DNA from: Histidinibacterium lentulum
Lineage (GTDB): Bacteria > Pseudomonadota > Alphaproteobacteria > Rhodobacterales > Rhodobacteraceae
DNA length: 64,000 nucleotides
Direction: 5' to 3'
NCBI RefSeq assembly: GCF_003789055.1
Contig: NZ_ML119088.1
Location: forward strand, 158,330-222,329
In this document: in pieces, positions 61,162 to 64,000 of the stretch
Numbering within the stretch: the first letter of the stretch is position 1
How the letters are laid out: each line of letters opens with the position of its first letter
Notes under the pieces: generated by a model
What the model was told of the DNA's origin: nothing
Databases searched by the model: none
What the model saw: the letters and a program-made list of their open reading frames with translations, nothing else
Position numbers and translations under genes: made by a program

Positions 61162-61292
61162 CCGCTCGAAGGAATTGTTGCGCGAGATTGATGTCAAAAC
61201 CGAGGGAATGTCCGAAAATTGTGTTGGCGCGATCTCATCTTACTACAATGGGCGCTTAACGCGTTGTCTCCCGCGTAGCAGGAGGATTTCTG

Positions 61293-61578
61293 GTGCTTCA
61301 CCAAGACCAAGGTTTCATCGACGCCCTGTTGGCCTCGATTGCGGCAATTCCACTCCGCCGTAGCGCAGAAGCTGATGCCGCGTTGGCGACCGCCCGGCGG
61401 CGGGCTGAGGCTGTCATCGAGATCGACGCCGCGGGCGCAGAGCAGCGTTGCCCGGGGTGCCGCAGCAATAAGCGCGTCTCTTGGGGCTCATCGCGGGCAG
61501 GCGCGCGGCGATGGCGGTGCAAGGCGTGCGGCAAGACCTGGACTGGCGGGACTGCAGCACTTCTTGCCCGGCTTGGCG
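61293..61578 (+). pseudogene. IS1595-type transposase N-terminus, cut off by another IS
   Basis: About 95 codons with a zinc ribbon (QRCPGCRSNKRVSWGSS ... WRCKACGKTW) and AEAVIEIDA, the start of IS1595 transposases. The frame is interrupted at the left end of the next IS at 61579. Confidence 0.7.
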
Positions 61579-62693
61579 GTGTCAGCAAACCGTGTTGGTT
61601 CGCACTTTGTTCTGATGCGTCAGTGAGGTATGCTGAGGCTTCCGAGGCCCGAGGAGATCCGCCGTGCCCCGCTTTGATCCGGCCGAATTCAGCCGCCTGC
61701 TTGCCCGCCTGAGCCCGCAGGAGCTGCGGCAGGCCGAGGGCCTCGTTGCTGATGCGCGCAAGCGTGCCGAGGCCGTCATTGAGATCGACGCGCGGGCCGA
61801 TGCTGGTGGCCCGGCGGCGTCCTGTCCCCGCTGCGGGGGCGATGCGCGCACCCGGTGGGGTCGGACCAGAACGGGAGCACAGCGATGGAACTGCTCGGGA
61901 TGCGGCGCGACGTGGTCAGGCCGTAGCGGCACTCCGCTGGCCCGGGTTCACCGCCCTGACCTGGTGGTCACACTGGCACGTGACATGATCGAGGCGCCAC
62001 AGCCGATGTCCTGCCGCCGCGGGGCCGAGGTGCTGGGTGCGTCGCGTCACAGTATCTGGCGCTGGCGGATGGCGATCATCGGCGCCCTGACGCCTTGCCG
62101 GCATCGTCGAAGCCGACGAAGCCCACCAACGCGAGAGCCGAAAGGGGTCGAGGGAGTGGGTCCGGCACCAGCGTGACCCTGCGAATAACCCGGCACCGCC
62201 GCGCCTGAGGTGGCGGGCCTATCGGCGGCGGGGCGGTTCGGCGACAGCGCCTCCGGGCGGCTGGCGGGCGTGGGAGAAGAAGCTCCTCGCGGCAACCGAT
62301 CGCGCCGGCCACCGGGCGCTCGAGGCCATCGCCGACGCGGGCCAGGCGGCGATCTCCGGTGCGCTGCTGCCCGTGATGGCGCCGGACGCGGTGCTCTGCA
62401 CGGACGGATTCGCGACCTACGAGCAGATCGCGAAGGACGAACGCATCCCGCATTTCGCGCTCAACGCCGGCCGACGCTCGAAGCGCACCCCGCGCAGCCA
62501 CCACATCAACACCGTGAACGCCCTGATCGGCCGGTTCCGCGCCTTCATGCAACCCTTCTGCGGCCCCGCGTCAAAGAACCTTGCCGCCTACGGCCGCTGG
62601 CATGCCGCGCGGAACAACGCGGAGCGCTCCTACCTCGATGCACTCAGGCTGCTGCTCGCTTCAGGCCCTCGCGCCAACACGATTTGCTGACAC
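61579..62693 (+). mobile_element. IS1595-family element with frameshifted transposase
   Basis: Terminal inverted repeats of 20 bp with one mismatch: GTGTCAGCAAACCGTGTTGG (61579-61598) and its counterpart at 62674-62693. 1115 bp. The 8-bp flanks differ (GCTTGGCG and GGCCCGTT), so the expected target duplication is missing, suggesting rearrangement after insertion. Confidence 0.8.
61664..62690 (+). pseudogene. IS1595-family transposase, one frameshift
   Basis: Codons 1-140 (from 61664) encode the zinc ribbon (SCPRCGGDARTRWGRT ... WNCSGCGATW) and a helical region. Near 62090 the frame changes; the remaining protein reads GIVEADEAHQRESRKGSREW and ends with LCTDGFATYEQIAKDE, HINTVNALIGRFRAFM and NNAERSYLDALRLLL, the catalytic D, D, N/E parts. 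A single-base change separates it from an intact gene. Confidence 0.78.
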
Positions 62694-62975
62694 GGCCCGT
62701 TGGATGGTGGCGCGGCGGGGTGGTCATGGATTAGCCACTTTCATAGCGATGTTGGTCTGATCATCTACCAACACGACTTGAACACATTGCCAAAACCGAT
62801 GGCTGAACCCAGCACTTTGGGAATCCACGGCGAAAGCGAGGTCCATCTTGGGCTGACACCTTCTGCCGCTTCTCATCGGGCTGCGATGTGGCCTGAACAA
62901 TTGACCTTCGTGAGATCGGCGCAAATTGGGGCGTCAGACGGTTCTTTTCTGAACGCTTCCACAGAAAGGCACTCC

Positions 62976-63548
62976 ATGAGAAAAGTGTTCGGCATAGGTC
63001 TTTCCAAGAGCGGCACCACGTCTTTGACCGTGATGCTACAAGGCCTTGGCTATTCCGTATGCACAGAAAATCTGGGTGATCATGAAGAGTTGACAAGCGG
63101 CGCGCTTGTCCAGCGGATGGATGAGGCCGCCGCGCGCTTCGATGCATTTCAGGACTCGCCCTGGTGCCGCTATTACCAGCGGTATGCCAAAATGCATCCC
63201 GATGCGCAATTCATCCTGACGCTACGCCCGCTAGAAAAGTGGATGAACAGCATGAGCAACTTCGGCTCTACGGACGTGCCCATATGGCAGCATGTCTACG
63301 GCAAGCGGACTTTCCGCGGGAACGAAGATCACTTCAAGTCACTTTACAACTCTCACACAAAAGAGGCGATCGAATATTTCTCTGGTTCGCCGGGCCGTCT
63401 TCTGATCCTGGATATTGAGGCCGATCCCAAGGTTTCGGCCCGTGCGGTAGAGGCGTTCCTTGGCTTGAGGCCCACGGACCTGTCCTTTCCGAAAGTCAAT
63501 GTAAGTCGCAGGAGTGGCGTCAAATGGTTGTTGCGCGGATGGTTTTGA
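62976..63548 (+). CDS. Sulfotransferase-family protein
   Basis: 190 residues. KVFGIGLSKSGTTSLTVMLQ is the PAPS loop; FILTLRPLEKWMNSM gives the second contact. AAAGG lies 7 bp before the ATG at 62976. Third sulfotransferase-like gene of the region, set apart from the main operon by insertion sequences and lower in GC. The family also includes small proteins of unknown acceptor, so polysaccharide sulfation is inferred. Confidence 0.7.
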   Translation: MRKVFGIGLSKSGTTSLTVMLQGLGYSVCTENLGDHEELTSGALVQRMDEAAARFDAFQDSPWCRYYQRYAKMHPDAQFILTLRPLEKWMNSMSNFGSTDVPIWQHVYGKRTFRGNEDHFKSLYNSHTKEAIEYFSGSPGRLLILDIEADPKVSARAVEAFLGLRPTDLSFPKVNVSRRSGVKWLLRGWF

Positions 63549-63557
63549 GCCCGCATG

Positions 63558-63870
63558 TGTTGGATGTGACTGAGAACTGACCCGGCATTGTCACCGAGAT
63601 CTGACCCGTCCGGTCGTTATGTTTGCTGGCTCATGACGCAGTCAATGGTGCTGTCTGCTTCTGTTTCTTTTTCGCTGTCTCGGAACTGGCCTTGAGGCGG
63701 TAGCTGTCGTTGCCGGTCTCAAGGATATGGCAGCGGTGGATGAGGCGATCGAGGAGCGCGGTCGTCATCTTGGCGTCGCCGAAGACGCTCGCCCACTCGC
63801 TGAAGCTCAGGTTGGTGGTGATCACAACGCTTGTGCGCTCGTATAGTTTGCTGAGAAGATGGAACAGCAG
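63558..63870 (-). mobile_element. IS21-family remnant, interrupted by IS66
   Basis: Two terminal repeats, GAGAACTGACCCG (63572-63584) and GAGATCTGACCCG (63596-63608), 24 bp apart, are typical of IS21 ends. The istB fragment follows. The element stops at 63870, where an IS66-type end begins. The outer boundary at 63558 is approximate. Confidence 0.6.
63631..63870 (-). pseudogene. istB: IstB helper ATPase, C-terminal fragment
   Basis: The minus strand reads [40 protein letters not shown] and [20 protein letters not shown], the well-conserved end of IstB. The rest of the gene is displaced or lost by the IS66 insertion at 63870/63871. Confidence 0.85.
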
Positions 63871-64000
63871 AGCGTAAGCGGCGTCTGCTGCCCACGAGGC
63901 GTTTCAGCTTGACGGCTTGAAGTTCCAGGGCAGCAGATCGTCGATGGCGGACTGAGGGTGACCGTTGGCGATCGCTTCGAGCGTGGCCTTGAGATACGCG
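63871..64000 (-). mobile_element. IS66-family element, left end (continues past the window)
   Basis: The end starts GTAAGCGGCG, as IS66 terminal repeats do, directly at the break in istB. It contains the end of the transposase gene. Confidence 0.65.
63904..64000 (-). CDS. tnpC: IS66-family transposase (TnpC), last 31 residues
   Basis: The visible C-terminus reads LKATLEAIANGHPQSAIDDL then LPWNFKPSS, typical of IS66 TnpC. The remainder lies beyond the right edge, so intactness is unknown. Confidence 0.7.
   Translation of the reverse strand, partial: AYLKATLEAIANGHPQSAIDDLLPWNFKPSS

Noticed and set aside
62724..62924. Minus-strand frame with VVLVDDQTNIAMKVANP
   Set aside because: It hints at a degraded transposase but I cannot match it to a family; no inverted repeats frame it.

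Overview
The window is GC-rich, almost fully coding DNA from an alphaproteobacterium, most likely a Rhodobacterales (Paracoccaceae/Roseobacter-type) chromosome. The evidence is the conserved block DUF6476 - rluD - rpoH, the pcm - tolC - PopZ-like block, a DUF1178 gene, SD-type starts and very GC-rich third positions. No plasmid replication genes are seen.

Layout. 1-3149: tail of a catabolic gene set (amidohydrolase, sugar-phosphate isomerase-like TIM barrel, Kelch propeller, enol-lactonase-like hydrolase). 3210-5437: a translationally coupled pair, exported amidohydrolase plus outer-membrane barrel, reading the other way. 5636-19046: housekeeping genes (rluD, rpoH, an oxidoreductase, pepF, SDR, NUDIX, HDAC-like deacetylase, waaA, PopZ-like protein, TolC, pcm).

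19175-29374: a 10.2-kb integrated element bounded by a 46-bp direct repeat that is the 5' part of tRNA-Cys. It has terminase, portal, a protease/major-capsid fusion, a head-tail joining protein, a small HTH protein and a tyrosine integrase, but no tail, lysis or replication gene. This gene set fits a capsid-encoding phage satellite (cf-PICI-like).

29552-35288: the most novel region. Six tandem genes for 39-60-residue peptides, most too short for ordinary gene calling, share a fixed LDxxxLLGFR[LI] motif at residues 6-16, then a K-x-G-x-K motif and a divergent tail. They read into an HExxH protein resembling the alpha-ketoglutarate peptide beta-hydroxylases. Two paralogous ATP-grasp ligases start 32 bp away on the other strand. 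I interpret this as an undescribed RiPP (ribosomally made, modified peptide) system.

35454-40550: a 1698-residue fusion of exonuclease, RecQ-type and UvrD-type helicase, next to an internally deleted integrase remnant.

41364-63548: a surface polysaccharide locus with an EPS-type MarR regulator, glycosyltransferases, Wzy-like polymerase, Wzx-like flippase, acetyltransferase, GalE, UDP-xylose synthase, methyltransferases and three sulfotransferase-like proteins, suggesting a sulfated, methylated heteropolysaccharide. The core is bracketed by two related IS5-family elements in opposite orientation, and its right end is broken up by IS1595, IS21 and IS66 fragments.
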